Source: Roseovarius atlanticus | GTDB lineage: Bacteria > Pseudomonadota > Alphaproteobacteria > Rhodobacterales > Rhodobacteraceae | Assembly (NCBI RefSeq): GCF_001441615.1 | Contig: NZ_LAXJ01000027.1 | Coordinates: 49,060 to 113,059 of the forward strand | Length of the DNA: 64,000 nt | Direction: 5' to 3' | In this document: piece by piece, positions 55,711 through 64,000 of the stretch | How the letters are laid out: each line of letters starts with the position of its first letter | How positions within the stretch are numbered: the first letter of the stretch is position 1 | Translations under genes and position numbers: made by a program | The notes under the pieces: generated by a model | Databases searched by the model: none | What the model was told of the DNA's origin: nothing | What the model saw: only the letters and a program-made list of their open reading frames with translations

Positions 55711-56271
55711 ATGGCACGAGCAGGTGTCTGGCTTCTGGTTTCCTTCGCTCTCGTCGCGGGCTGCGGCGAGGGCGCTTCGCGTGATCCCGACAACCCCTAT
55801 GCCCCCGGCGTGGCGCGGGGCGGCGAGGCCGTCGACTCCAAGCTGGTCGGCCACCGTCTTGTCGCCGCGGGCGAGTTCGAGCTGGCGATCGACGCATTTT
55901 CCCGCGCCGCCCTCGACGAGGGCATGAGCGCCGACGTGCTGGCAGGCCTGGGCACCGCCAACCTTGGCCTGGGCCGCCTGCACACCGCCGAACGCCTGCT
56001 GCGCCAGGCCATCGAAAAGGACGAATTCTCGCCCGAGGTCTGGAACAATCTCGGTGTCGTCCTGCTGGAAAAGGGCGAAAACGGCGAAGCGGAACAGGTG
56101 TTCAAGAAGGCCTATGCGCTCGACAATGGCCAAAGTGACTCAATCCGCGACAATTTGCGGTTAGTTCTCGCAAAAATGGATAATTCGCTTTATAGTGAAG
56201 AGTTAGAGCAAGATTATAAACTGGTGCGGCGCGGGAGCAGCGACTACCTGATCCGCAGTATACCAGGTTGA
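55711..56271 (+). CDS. TPR lipoprotein TadD-like
   Basis: 186 residues. Lipobox ALVAGC. Mature part with tetratricopeptide helices from about residue 50 (RLVAAGEFELAIDAFSRAAL, and GLGRLHTAERLLRQAIEKDE). TadD-type pilotin/assembly protein. The last ~35 codons (56120-56235) are markedly AT-richer than the rest, ending NSLYSEELEQDYKLVRRGSS. Confidence 0.88.
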   Translation: MARAGVWLLVSFALVAGCGEGASRDPDNPYAPGVARGGEAVDSKLVGHRLVAAGEFELAIDAFSRAALDEGMSADVLAGLGTANLGLGRLHTAERLLRQAIEKDEFSPEVWNNLGVVLLEKGENGEAEQVFKKAYALDNGQSDSIRDNLRLVLAKMDNSLYSEELEQDYKLVRRGSSDYLIRSIPG

Positions 56272-56296
56272 GGCAAAGGCAGTAAAAGGACGCAAA

Positions 56297-57154
56297 ATGC
56301 GCCATCCTATCCTTATGTGCATCTGCGTGGGCAGCGCATTTGCTCTTTCCGCTTGTGATGACAAGGCCGGCAAGGCCGATGTGGACCGGGCCCTGTCCGA
56401 TCTCAACGTCGTCGATGAAAGCAACCTCGGCGATGTCATGCTGACCGTGGCCGACCCCAACGAGTCCGTGAAATACTTCCAACGCACGCTGGGCGAAAAA
56501 CCCGACCGCCTCGACGTGCGCCGCGGTCTCGCGCAATCGCTCATTCGCGCCAAGCGCCACACCGAGGCCGTCGCGGCCTGGAAAAACGTGGTCGACCATG
56601 AAAAATCCACCGACGACGACAAGGTGGAATACGCCGACGCGCTCATTCGCAACAACGAATGGAAACGCGCCGACGAGGTGCTGGATTCCGTGCCACCCAC
56701 CCACGAGACCTTCAAGCGCTACCGCCTCGAGGCGATGATCGCCGACAGCAACCAGAACTGGCAGAAGGCCGACAGCTTCTACGAGACCGCCATTGGCCTC
56801 ACGACCCAGCCCGCCAGCGTGATGAACAACTGGGGCTATTCCAAGCTGACCCGCGGCGATTTCCCCGCCGCCGAGCGTCTGTTCACCGACGCGATCCGCC
56901 AGGATGACAGCCTGTTCACCGCCAAGAACAACCTGGTGCTGGCCCGCGGCGCGCAAAAGAAATACTCGCTGCCCGTCCTGCAAACCAGCCAGGAAGAGCG
57001 CGCGCAACTGCTCTACACGCTGGGCCTGTCGGCCATCAAGCAGGGCGACACCAGTATCGGCAAGGGCCTTCTGCGCGACGCCATCGACACCCACCCCCAG
57101 CATTTCGAGGCCGCCGCGCGCAGCCTGAGCGCGCTGGAAAACAACGTCGAATAA
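56297..57154 (+). CDS. Second TPR lipoprotein of the Tad locus
   Basis: 285 residues. Lipobox ALSAC. Five to six TPR-like repeats (VKYFQRTLGEKPDRLDVRRG, AVAAWKNVVDHEKSTDDDKV, ADSFYETAIGLTTQPASVMN, AERLFTDAIRQDDSLFTAKN). Homologous in type to the preceding TadD-like gene but longer. Two TPR lipoproteins in tandem are part of many roseobacter Tad loci. 25 nt after the previous gene. Confidence 0.87.
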   Translation: MRHPILMCICVGSAFALSACDDKAGKADVDRALSDLNVVDESNLGDVMLTVADPNESVKYFQRTLGEKPDRLDVRRGLAQSLIRAKRHTEAVAAWKNVVDHEKSTDDDKVEYADALIRNNEWKRADEVLDSVPPTHETFKRYRLEAMIADSNQNWQKADSFYETAIGLTTQPASVMNNWGYSKLTRGDFPAAERLFTDAIRQDDSLFTAKNNLVLARGAQKKYSLPVLQTSQEERAQLLYTLGLSAIKQGDTSIGKGLLRDAIDTHPQHFEAAARSLSALENNVE

Positions 57155-57175
57155 ACGGTTTACGAGGCGCCGGCC

Positions 57176-57682
57176 ATGCCCTTGGACATCACAAGCTGGG
57201 CGGCGCTCTGGTTCCTGCCCTTTGTCACCCCGGTCTGTCTGTGGGTGATGTGGAGCGACCTGCGCGCCATGCGCATCCCCAACACCTCCGTCCTGACGCT
57301 GGCGGGCATTTTCGTCGTCGTGGGTCTCTGGGCCGTCACGCCGTTCTGGCCCGATTACGCCTGGCGTATCGCGATCATGGCCATCGCATTGGTCATCGGC
57401 TTCATTGCCAACGCGGGCGGCTTGATGGGTGCGGGCGACAGCAAATTCATCGCCGCCGCCGCTCCCTTCGTCGCCCCCGGCGACTGGCGGGTCATCATGT
57501 TTCTCTTCGCCGCCAACCTTCTGGCCTGCTTCGTCACCCACCGGCTGGCGAAACACTCGCCCCTGCGCCGGCTCGCCCCTGACTGGGTCAGCTGGGACCG
57601 CGGCAAGAAATTTCCCATGGGCTTCGCCCTCGGCGCGACCCTGGTGATCTATCTCGCCCTCGGCGCGGCCTACGGACGCTAA
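57176..57682 (+). CDS. cpaA: Prepilin peptidase CpaA/TadV (A24 family)
   Basis: 168 residues, the short single-domain form. Aspartyl protease in the inner membrane that removes pilin leaders. First Asp in MWSDLRAMRIPN (near residue 27), second in GLMGAGDSKFIAAAAP (the GxGD motif). Four to five hydrophobic helices. Expected to process the two Flp pilins. 21 nt after the TPR gene. Confidence 0.93.
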   Translation: MPLDITSWAALWFLPFVTPVCLWVMWSDLRAMRIPNTSVLTLAGIFVVVGLWAVTPFWPDYAWRIAIMAIALVIGFIANAGGLMGAGDSKFIAAAAPFVAPGDWRVIMFLFAANLLACFVTHRLAKHSPLRRLAPDWVSWDRGKKFPMGFALGATLVIYLALGAAYGR

Positions 57683-57812
57683 AGCGTCCTGCCCCAACCC
57701 CGCCCGGCAGAGACCATAATTTCCGCACGATTTGCTGCCAGTCTGTGGTGAAACACTCCGCCGTCCGCGGGGTCGCAACACGTCACCTTGTCAGACAAAC
57801 GGGCAGCAAAAC

Positions 57813-59123
57813 ATGAACATGCAAGTGACCACCGGCGTTCAACCGCCCCCGCCGCCATCCGGCATCGAGGAAATGCGCCTTCCCGTCGTGATGATGCGCG
57901 ACATCCTTCTGAAAACCATGTTCCGCAAGAACCTCGACATGGTCAGCGAAATCGCCGAGGCGATCTGCCTGCCCCGCGCCGTCACGCAGGAGCTGGTGGA
58001 CATGGCCCGCCAACAACGCCTGCTCGAGGCGACCGGCACGCTCAACGCCAATTCCGGCGGCGAAATGGGCTTTCAGCTGACGGACGCCGGCAAGTCCCGC
58101 GCGCTCGACGCCCTGTCACAATCGGAATATTTCGGCGCCATGCCCGTGCCACTGGCCGTCTACCGCGAGCAGGTTCAACGCCAATCGATCCGCAACATCC
58201 AGATCACCCGGGACGAGCTGACCGGCGCCATGGGCCACCTCGTCCTGCCGCCCAGCCTGCTCGATCATCTCGGCCCCGCCGTGTCGGCCGGCCGCTCGAT
58301 CCTGATGTATGGCCCCCCCGGCAACGGCAAATCCTCGATCTCGAACGGCATTCGCGACGCCATGGGCGACAAGATCTATGTCCCCCGCGCCATCGAATAC
58401 GCGGGCCAGGTCATCACCGTCTACGACCCGATCGTGCATTCCAAGGCCGAGGTCGAGGTCGACGACCCCAACTCCCTGCGCCGCAAGCGCACCTTCGACA
58501 CGCGCTATGTGCGCTGCGAACGGCCCACGGTCATCACCGGGGGCGAGCTGTCGCTTTCGATGCTCGATCTGGTCTACAACCCCACCGCGCGCACCTACCA
58601 GGCGCCCTTGCAGCTCAAATCGACGGGGGGCATCTTCATCGTCGACGACCTTGGCCGCCAGGCCGAACCGCCGCAAAGCCTGGTCAACCGCTGGATCGTG
58701 CCGCTGGAGGAATCCAAGGACATCCTCGCGCTGCAATCGGGCGAAAAGTTCGAGGTGCCCTTCGACACGCTGGTCATTTTCTCGACCAACTTCCACCCCA
58801 ACGAGATCTTCGACCAGGCCGCCCTGCGCCGGATCTTCTTCAAGATCAAGATCGACGGACCCAACCAGCAGGATTTCCTCAAGATCTTCGCCATGGTGGC
58901 CAAGAAACGCGGAATGCCGCTGGACGAGGAAACGCTGCTGCATCTTCTGAAGGTCAAGTACCCGACAATCAACAACGTCTACGCCAATTACCAGCCGATC
59001 TTCCTGATCGACCAGATGATCTCGATCTGCGAGTTCGAGGGCATCCCCTACCAGATGCGCCCCGACCTCTTGGATCGCGCCTGGGCGAACATGTTCGTCA
59101 AGGACGAAAAGATCGTGAAATAA
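57813..59123 (+). CDS. AAA ATPase associated with the Tad locus
   Basis: 436 residues. An N-terminal helical region (about 20-150) with MRDILLKTMFRKNLDMVSEI is followed by a P-loop ATPase: Walker A GPPGNGKSS at residues 167-175, Walker B-like GGIFIVDDLGRQ near 270-281, sensor region VIFSTNFHPNEIFDQAALRR. The pattern recalls MoxR/ClpX-like AAA ATPases but I cannot name a family. It lies at the end of the Tad genes, 130 nt after cpaA, and is followed by terminators. A pilus role is an inference from position. Confidence 0.82.
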   Translation: MNMQVTTGVQPPPPPSGIEEMRLPVVMMRDILLKTMFRKNLDMVSEIAEAICLPRAVTQELVDMARQQRLLEATGTLNANSGGEMGFQLTDAGKSRALDALSQSEYFGAMPVPLAVYREQVQRQSIRNIQITRDELTGAMGHLVLPPSLLDHLGPAVSAGRSILMYGPPGNGKSSISNGIRDAMGDKIYVPRAIEYAGQVITVYDPIVHSKAEVEVDDPNSLRRKRTFDTRYVRCERPTVITGGELSLSMLDLVYNPTARTYQAPLQLKSTGGIFIVDDLGRQAEPPQSLVNRWIVPLEESKDILALQSGEKFEVPFDTLVIFSTNFHPNEIFDQAALRRIFFKIKIDGPNQQDFLKIFAMVAKKRGMPLDEETLLHLLKVKYPTINNVYANYQPIFLIDQMISICEFEGIPYQMRPDLLDRAWANMFVKDEKIVK

Positions 59124-59129
59124 GCGCCA

Positions 59130-59177
59130 CCCGGAGTTTTGAAAAACTCCGGGCAAAACTTTTTCTGAAAAGTTTTG
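59130..59177 (+). terminator. Two tandem hairpins after the AAA ATPase gene
   Basis: CCCGGAGTTT-TGAA-AAACTCCGGG (59130-59153) and CAAAACTTTT-TCTG-AAAAGTTTTG (59154-59177), both with perfect 10-bp stems. The second directly precedes the helicase gene. Confidence 0.75.
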
Positions 59178-59199
59178 CGGTTGCGCCTACATCAGGCGG

Positions 59200-61602
59200 A
59201 TGACGTCGCTACCCCCCGTGTTCACAGACTGGTTCGCCGCGCGCGGTTGGTCCATCCACCCGCACCAGCAGGCCATGCTGGACCGTGCCGATGACCCCGC
59301 CCTTCTGCTCATCGCCCCCACCGGCGGCGGCAAGACACTGGCCGGGTTTTTGCCCACCCTGGTCGATATCGCCCAGAACGGCCACGAGGGGCTGCACACG
59401 CTCTACATCTCCCCGCTCAAGGCACTCGCGGCCGACATCAAGCGCAACCTGACCACGCCTGTGTCCGAGATGGGCCTGCCCATCCGCATCGAGGACCGCA
59501 CCGGCGACACCTCCTCGTCGGCCAAACGCCGCCAGCGCGCCGACCCGCCGCATATCCTGCTGACCACGCCCGAAAGCCTGGCACTCCTGACCTCCTACGA
59601 GGACGCGCCGCGCATCTTCAAGGGCCTCAAGCGCATCGTCGTCGACGAAATCCACGCGCTGGCGGAATCCAAGCGCGGCGACCAGTTGTTCCTTGCCCTC
59701 AGCCGCCTTCAGGCCATGTGCCCCGGCCTGCGCCGCGTGGGCCTCTCGGCCACCGTCGAGGACCCTGCCGCCATCGCACGCCTTCTCGCCCGCCACCCCG
59801 ACCCGTGCGAGATCCTCATGGCCGATCCCGGCCCCGAGCCCGATATCGCCATGCTGCGAACCGACGCTTACCCGCCCTGGTCGGGCGGCGGCGCGGCCTA
59901 TTCCATCCCCGCCGTGCTGGACGAGGTGAAACGCCACCGCATCACCCTCATCTTCCATAACACCCGCGCCCAGGCCGAGATCTTCTTTCACAACCTCTGG
60001 CTTGCCAACGAAGAGGCCCTGCCCATCGGCATCCACCACGGCTCGCTCGACCGCGCGCAGCGCGAGCGGGTCGAGGCCGCCATGCAACGCGGCGAGCTGC
60101 GCGCCGTGGTCTGCACCGGCAGTCTGGATCTTGGCATCGACTGGGGCGATGTGGACCTCGTGATCCAGGTCGGCGCACCCAAGAACGTCAAGCGGCTGGT
60201 CCAGCGCATCGGCCGCGCGAACCACCGCTACAACGCCCCCTCCAAGGCGCTTCTGGTGCCCGCGAACCGCTTCGAGGTCATCGAATGCGTCGCCGCGCTG
60301 CAGGCCGTCCGTGACCACGACCTAGACGGCGAGCCGCGCGGCCCCGGCCCCCGCGACGTGCTCTGCCAGCATATCCTCATCCGCGCCTGTGCCGGGCCGT
60401 TCGATGCAGATGCATTGTTCGAGGAAATCAAGACCGTCGGCGCCTACGCCACCCTCACCCGCGCCCAGTTCGACGCCTGCCTCGATTTCTGCGCCACCGG
60501 CGGCTATGCCCTGCGCGCCTATGACCAATGGCAGCGCCTGCTCAACCGCGACGGCCTGTGGCAGTTGCGCGACCCGCGCAGCGCCCGCCTCATTCGCATG
60601 AATATCGGTACCATCCAGGACGCCGACCTCTTGAAGGTGCGGATGCGCCGCAACCGCGGCGGCAAGCCCCTGGGCGAGGTCGAGGAAGGCTTCGCCGCCT
60701 CCCTTACCCCCGGCGACACCTTCCTGATCGGCGGCCAGATCGTGAAATACGAAGGCCTGCGCGAAACCGTGGTCGAGGTCAGCCGCGACGCCGCCAAAAA
60801 GCCCAAGATCGCCACGTTTGCCGGGACGAAATTCGCCACCTCCACCCAGCTCAGCCAGCGCATTCTGTCGCTCCTCCACTCCAGAGACCATTCCTCCCTG
60901 CCCGCCCACACCGCCGACTGGATCGCGCTGCAACAGGACGTCTCGCACCTGCCGCAAGCGGGCCGTCTACTGATCGAAAGCTTCCCCCATGACGGGCGTG
61001 AACACGCCTGCATCTACGGCTTCGCGGGCCGCAACGCGCAACAGACGCTGGGCCTGATCCTGTCCAAGCGGATGGAGGAAATGCGCCTCGCCCCCATGGG
61101 CTTCGTCTCGACCGATTACGCCACGCTCATCTGGGGGCTGGAGCCGCTGACCGACGCCACCGGCCTGCTGGACCGCGCCGCCCTGCGCGAAGGCCTCGAG
61201 AAGTGGCTGGCGGGTAACCAGCTGATAAAGCGCACCTTTCGCGCTTCGGCCACCATCGCCGGCCTGATCCAGCGCAACCTGCCGCAGGTGCGCAAATCCG
61301 GGCGGCAAGCGACGTTTTCGTCGGATATCCTCTACGACACGCTGGCCAAATATGACCCCGATCACCTGCTTCTGGACATCACGCGGCAAGAGGCGATGCG
61401 CGGCCTGATCGACTTTGGCCGGATCGAGGAAATGCTCGACCGCATCGGCGACCGTGTCGACCTCCTGCGCCTGCCCCGGGTCACGCCCTTCGCGGCGCCC
61501 TTGTTTCTCGAAGCCGGGCGCACCCCCGTCGAAGGGTCCGCACAGGACCGCCTGCTTGAGGAAGAGACCCAACGCCTGATGCAGGCCGCCGGCCTCGCCT
61601 GA
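59200..61602 (+). CDS. Ligase-associated DEXH-box DNA repair helicase (Lhr-like)
   Basis: 800 residues. Superfamily 2 helicase. Walker A IAPTGGGKTLAGF (residues 38-50), DEIH box at 149-152 (VVDEIHALAESK), SATVED motif III, GSLDLGIDWGDVDLVIQVG and QRIGRANHR motif VI. The C-terminal Lhr-like domain is complete. This group usually neighbours an ATP-dependent ligase, an exonuclease and PdeM; here only pdeM follows. ATG with no strong ribosome site. Confidence 0.93.
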   Translation: MTSLPPVFTDWFAARGWSIHPHQQAMLDRADDPALLLIAPTGGGKTLAGFLPTLVDIAQNGHEGLHTLYISPLKALAADIKRNLTTPVSEMGLPIRIEDRTGDTSSSAKRRQRADPPHILLTTPESLALLTSYEDAPRIFKGLKRIVVDEIHALAESKRGDQLFLALSRLQAMCPGLRRVGLSATVEDPAAIARLLARHPDPCEILMADPGPEPDIAMLRTDAYPPWSGGGAAYSIPAVLDEVKRHRITLIFHNTRAQAEIFFHNLWLANEEALPIGIHHGSLDRAQRERVEAAMQRGELRAVVCTGSLDLGIDWGDVDLVIQVGAPKNVKRLVQRIGRANHRYNAPSKALLVPANRFEVIECVAALQAVRDHDLDGEPRGPGPRDVLCQHILIRACAGPFDADALFEEIKTVGAYATLTRAQFDACLDFCATGGYALRAYDQWQRLLNRDGLWQLRDPRSARLIRMNIGTIQDADLLKVRMRRNRGGKPLGEVEEGFAASLTPGDTFLIGGQIVKYEGLRETVVEVSRDAAKKPKIATFAGTKFATSTQLSQRILSLLHSRDHSSLPAHTADWIALQQDVSHLPQAGRLLIESFPHDGREHACIYGFAGRNAQQTLGLILSKRMEEMRLAPMGFVSTDYATLIWGLEPLTDATGLLDRAALREGLEKWLAGNQLIKRTFRASATIAGLIQRNLPQVRKSGRQATFSSDILYDTLAKYDPDHLLLDITRQEAMRGLIDFGRIEEMLDRIGDRVDLLRLPRVTPFAAPLFLEAGRTPVEGSAQDRLLEEETQRLMQAAGLA

Positions 61603-61651
61603 CCCTCGAAAAGCCCTTGCAAAATCAGTCGCCCCGCGTGATGAACGAAGC

Positions 61652-62326
61652 ATGAACGGCTACGAGTTCACATTGGCAGGCGCCCGCCTCACCGCCCTCG
61701 GCTCCGGCGCGCTTTTCTGGCGTGACCAGAACCTGCTCTGCGTGTCGGACATGCACTTGGGCAAGACCGAACGCCGCGCGCGGCTGGGCGAGGCACAACT
61801 GCCCCCCTACGAGACGCACGATACGCTTTCCCGCCTGCAAGCCGACCTCGAGGCGACCGGCGCCCACACCGTCATCTGCCTCGGCGACAGCTTCGACGAC
61901 GCGCTGGCCGCGCGCGCCCTGCTGGAGGCCGAAAAGCTCTGGATCAGCCGCCTTCAGGCCGGACGCCGCTGGGTCTGGATCGAGGGCAACCACGATCCCG
62001 GCCCCGTCGACCTGGGCGGCGCGCATCTGTTCGAGCTGCCCGTGCCGCCGCTCACCTTTCGCCACATCGCACAGGCCGGTTATTCGGGCGAGGTGTCGGG
62101 GCATTACCACCCCAAGGTCACCCTGCCCGTCCGGGGCCGCGCCATCACCCGGCCCGCCTTCCTGCTCGACAGCGACCGGCTGGTGATGCCCGCCTACGGC
62201 ACCTATACCGGCGGCCTGCGCAGCCACGATGCGGCACTCTGCGACCTCATGCGGCCCGAGGCGCTGGCCATCCTTACCGGCAACACGCCCCATCCCGCGC
62301 CCATGCCGCGCGGCCAACGGGCCTGA
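61652..62326 (+). CDS. pdeM: Ligase-associated phosphodiesterase PdeM
   Basis: 224 residues. Metallophosphoesterase acting with the neighbouring helicase in a repair cluster. Metal motifs SDMHLGKTE (D33, H35), CLGDSFDD, EGNHDPG and SGHYHPK are all present. 49 nt after the helicase; a shared transcript is likely. Confidence 0.92.
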   Translation: MNGYEFTLAGARLTALGSGALFWRDQNLLCVSDMHLGKTERRARLGEAQLPPYETHDTLSRLQADLEATGAHTVICLGDSFDDALAARALLEAEKLWISRLQAGRRWVWIEGNHDPGPVDLGGAHLFELPVPPLTFRHIAQAGYSGEVSGHYHPKVTLPVRGRAITRPAFLLDSDRLVMPAYGTYTGGLRSHDAALCDLMRPEALAILTGNTPHPAPMPRGQRA

Positions 62327-62393
62327 CACGCCCCGTTCCCATTGCCGCCCGCCCGGCCTAGACTGCCGGGGACAAGACCACCCGGAGACTCCC

Positions 62394-62813
62394 ATGTCCG
62401 CGCAAATCGAAAACCGCATCCGCGACAGCTTCGCGCGGCAATCCATGATGCAGACGCTGGGCGCCACGCTCGCCGACATCGCAAAGGGCAAGGTCGAGAT
62501 CACCGCGCCTATCCTGGACGGCAGCCGCCAGCAGCAGGGCGTCGCCCATGCCGGCCTGACCTTCGCCATCGGCGACAGTGCGGCGGGTTATTCCGCGCTC
62601 ACCCTGATCCCCGAGGGGATGGAGGTGATGACCACGGAGATGAAGATCAACCTGCTGGCCCCCGGTGCGGGCGATCACCTGGTGGCCCGGGGCCGGGTGA
62701 TCAAGCCGGGCCGCCGCCTGATGGTGGTGCAGTCGGATATTTTCGCCGTGACCGACGGCGCGGAACGCCACATCGCCATGATGGTCGGCACCATGATCCC
62801 GGTGGATCTTTAG
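62394..62813 (+). CDS. PaaI-family hotdog thioesterase
   Basis: 139 residues. Hotdog-fold acyl-CoA thioesterase. Core GVAHAGLTFAIGDSAAGYSA with the expected HxG-type turn, and VMTTEMKINLLAPGAGDHLV then RVIKPGRRLMVVQSDIFAV. Substrate not assignable. CGGAG ribosome site upstream of ATG 62394. Confidence 0.9.
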   Translation: MSAQIENRIRDSFARQSMMQTLGATLADIAKGKVEITAPILDGSRQQQGVAHAGLTFAIGDSAAGYSALTLIPEGMEVMTTEMKINLLAPGAGDHLVARGRVIKPGRRLMVVQSDIFAVTDGAERHIAMMVGTMIPVDL

Positions 62814-62863
62814 CGGCAACAGCCCGGAACACCTGCGACCAAGTTCAACAGAAATAAGGGCAA

Positions 62864-62937
62864 CCCCCGACCGAGGGTGGGGGTGAAGCCCCCGCCCGTG
62901 GGGGCGGTCGGGGGCTGCCCGGCGGTGGCCGCCGGGC
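62864..62937. repeat. Nested GC-rich inverted repeats between the thioesterase gene and folD
   Basis: CCCCCGACCG (62864-62873) pairs with CGGTCGGGGG (62905-62914), enclosing smaller GGGGG/CCCCC stems. Then GCCCGGCGG-TGG-CCGCCGGGC (62917-62937) is a perfect hairpin. It lies between two convergent genes. No T-run is visible, so it is probably a structured 3' end or a repeat element. Confidence 0.6.
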
Positions 62938-62945
62938 AAGAGGTC

Positions 62946-63836
62946 TCAGGCCGTCAGCCCTTCGGGCTCCGACAACCCGTTGGCGCGGCAGCAGGCCGTC
63001 ACCGTGTTGGCCAAGAGGCACGCGATGGTCATCGGCCCGACGCCGCCCGGCACCGGGGTGATCGCCCCCGCGCGCGCCGCGCAGCTCTCGTAATCCGCAT
63101 CGCCCACCAGCTTGTTCTTGCCGTCGCGCTCGACCCGGTTGATCCCTACGTCGATCACGGTCGCGCCTTCCTTGATCCAGTCGCCCGGCACCATCTCGGG
63201 CCGGCCCACGGCAGCCACCACGATATCGGCCCGGCGCACGACCTCGGGCAAATCCTTGGTGCGGCTATGCGCGATCGTCACCGTGCAGCTGTCGCCCAGC
63301 AGCAGCTGCGCCATCGGCTTGCCCACGATGTTCGACCGCCCGACAACCACCGCGTCCATGCCAGAAAGGCTCCCGTGGTGTTCGCGCAGCATCATCAGGC
63401 ACCCCAGCGGCGTGCAGGGCACCATGCTCTTCTGCCCGGTGCCCAGCAGGCCCACGTTCGAGATGTGAAACCCGTCGACGTCCTTGGCCGGATCGATCGA
63501 GTTGATCACCAGATCGGAATCCAGATGGTCGGGCAGCGGCAACTGCACAAGGATGCCATGCACGTCCTTGTCGTTGTTCAGCTGGTCGATCAGCGCCAGC
63601 AGGTCTTCCTCAGAGGTGTCCGCCTCCAGCTTGTGCTCGTAGGAATTCATGCCGACCTCCACGGTCTGCTTGCCCTTCGAGCGCACGTAAACCTGGCTCG
63701 CCGGGTCCTCGCCCACCAGCACCACGGCCAGCCCCGGTGTGATGCCATGCTCGTCTTTCAGGCGGTCCACGTGGCCCGCCACCTTTTCACGCACTTTCGC
63801 GGCAAACGCCTTGCCGTCGATAATCTCTGCCGTCAT
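62946..63836 (-). CDS. folD: Methylenetetrahydrofolate dehydrogenase / cyclohydrolase
   Basis: 296 residues. Converts methylene-THF to formyl-THF in two steps. The catalytic Lys is in [12 protein letters not shown], with VQLPLPDHL, the [11 protein letters not shown] block, [18 protein letters not shown] (NADP loop) and [14 protein letters not shown] at the C-terminus. Next to fhs, which feeds formyl-THF; together with glyA this gives a full one-carbon route. Convergent with the thioesterase gene. Confidence 0.97.
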   Translation of the reverse strand: MTAEIIDGKAFAAKVREKVAGHVDRLKDEHGITPGLAVVLVGEDPASQVYVRSKGKQTVEVGMNSYEHKLEADTSEEDLLALIDQLNNDKDVHGILVQLPLPDHLDSDLVINSIDPAKDVDGFHISNVGLLGTGQKSMVPCTPLGCLMMLREHHGSLSGMDAVVVGRSNIVGKPMAQLLLGDSCTVTIAHSRTKDLPEVVRRADIVVAAVGRPEMVPGDWIKEGATVIDVGINRVERDGKNKLVGDADYESCAARAGAITPVPGGVGPMTIACLLANTVTACCRANGLSEPEGLTA

Positions 63837-63908
63837 GTCTTTCCTCCCGGCCCGAAAAATTGGTCCCCCACCCTATACCTTTGGCACGGGGCGGGGAAAA
63901 CCGGTCCT

Positions 63909-64000
63909 TTAGAACAACCCCTCGATCTGGCCATCCGCGTTGAGGCGGATGTTCTCGGAGGCCGGGCGGCTGGGCAGGCCGGGCATGGTCATGATCTCGC
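63909..64000 (-). CDS. fhs: Formate--tetrahydrofolate ligase, C-terminal fragment
   Basis: Only the last ~30 residues lie in the window: EIMTMPGLPSRPASENIRLN, then ADGQIEGLF and the TAA stop. The MPGLP motif and the G-x-I-x-G-L-F ending are characteristic of the FTHFS C-terminus. The remainder is beyond the right edge. Located 72 nt upstream of folD on the same strand, so a shared operon is likely. Confidence 0.75.
   Translation of the reverse strand, partial: EIMTMPGLPSRPASENIRLNADGQIEGLF

Overview
This window is a GC-rich (roughly two-thirds G+C by eye), gene-dense chromosomal stretch from an alphaproteobacterium, most likely a marine Rhodobacterales (roseobacter-type) species. The evidence is a GcrA cell-cycle regulator, a ctaC-ctaB-(small ORF)-ctaG-ctaE-surf1-thrC-M16 peptidase cluster, a CIA30-family protein, a malic enzyme/phosphotransacetylase hybrid, a Hint-domain protein and a Tad/Flp pilus cluster with pilins of the GAVTVDWV type. 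I saw no rRNA, tRNA, CRISPR array or prophage. No IS element was seen apart from one REP-associated (RAYT) transposase.

Layout. 1-6.2 kb: 3' part of a FadB-like beta-oxidation gene, a Hint-domain protein, a sulfotransferase, an acyl-CoA synthetase and a one-TM protein that looks like a degenerate M48 peptidase. 6.2-11.4 kb (minus): SPOR-domain protein, then a nucleoside salvage operon read cdd-deoA-deoB-upp. 11.5-18.6 kb: maeB, prpE, CIA30 protein, nadK (minus) and glyA. 18.6-20.1 kb: small membrane proteins and an alpha/beta hydrolase. 20.1-21.1 kb: a gene-poor gap of about 1 kb with a strong hairpin, DnaA-box-like sites and an AT-rich stretch. 21.1-26.5 kb: small secreted protein, a RAYT transposase framed by two REP palindromes, lepA, an AT-richer accessory gene, acylphosphatase and an MBL-fold protein. 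26.5-31 kb: gcrA, an orphan ABC-2 permease, a methyltransferase/lipoprotein pair, an exported protein and a DUF4394 protein. 31.3-38.9 kb (minus): a tightly overlapped cytochrome aa3 oxidase assembly operon running into thrC, an M16 peptidase and a GNAT acetyltransferase. 39-46.4 kb: tldD, a methyltransferase, dprA, topA and a lytic transglycosylase. 46.7-59.1 kb: the Tad pilus locus (two Flp pilins, cpaB, cpaC, OmpA-like lipoprotein, cpaE, cpaF, tadB, tadC, two TPR lipoproteins, prepilin peptidase, AAA ATPase). 59.2-64 kb: ligase-associated helicase and pdeM, a thioesterase, folD and the 3' end of fhs.

How the genes work together. glyA, folD and fhs belong to one-carbon metabolism. FadB-like, acyl-CoA synthetase, prpE and maeB belong to acyl-CoA and C3/C4 carbon use. 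The cta operon builds the cytochrome c oxidase. The Tad locus builds an adhesive pilus and is broken into several transcription units by terminators. The least explained material is intergenic: a RAYT/REP unit, a two-copy ~190-230 bp palindromic repeat, the gap at 20.1-21.1 kb, and AT-rich promoters carrying TTAACC and GANTC motifs.
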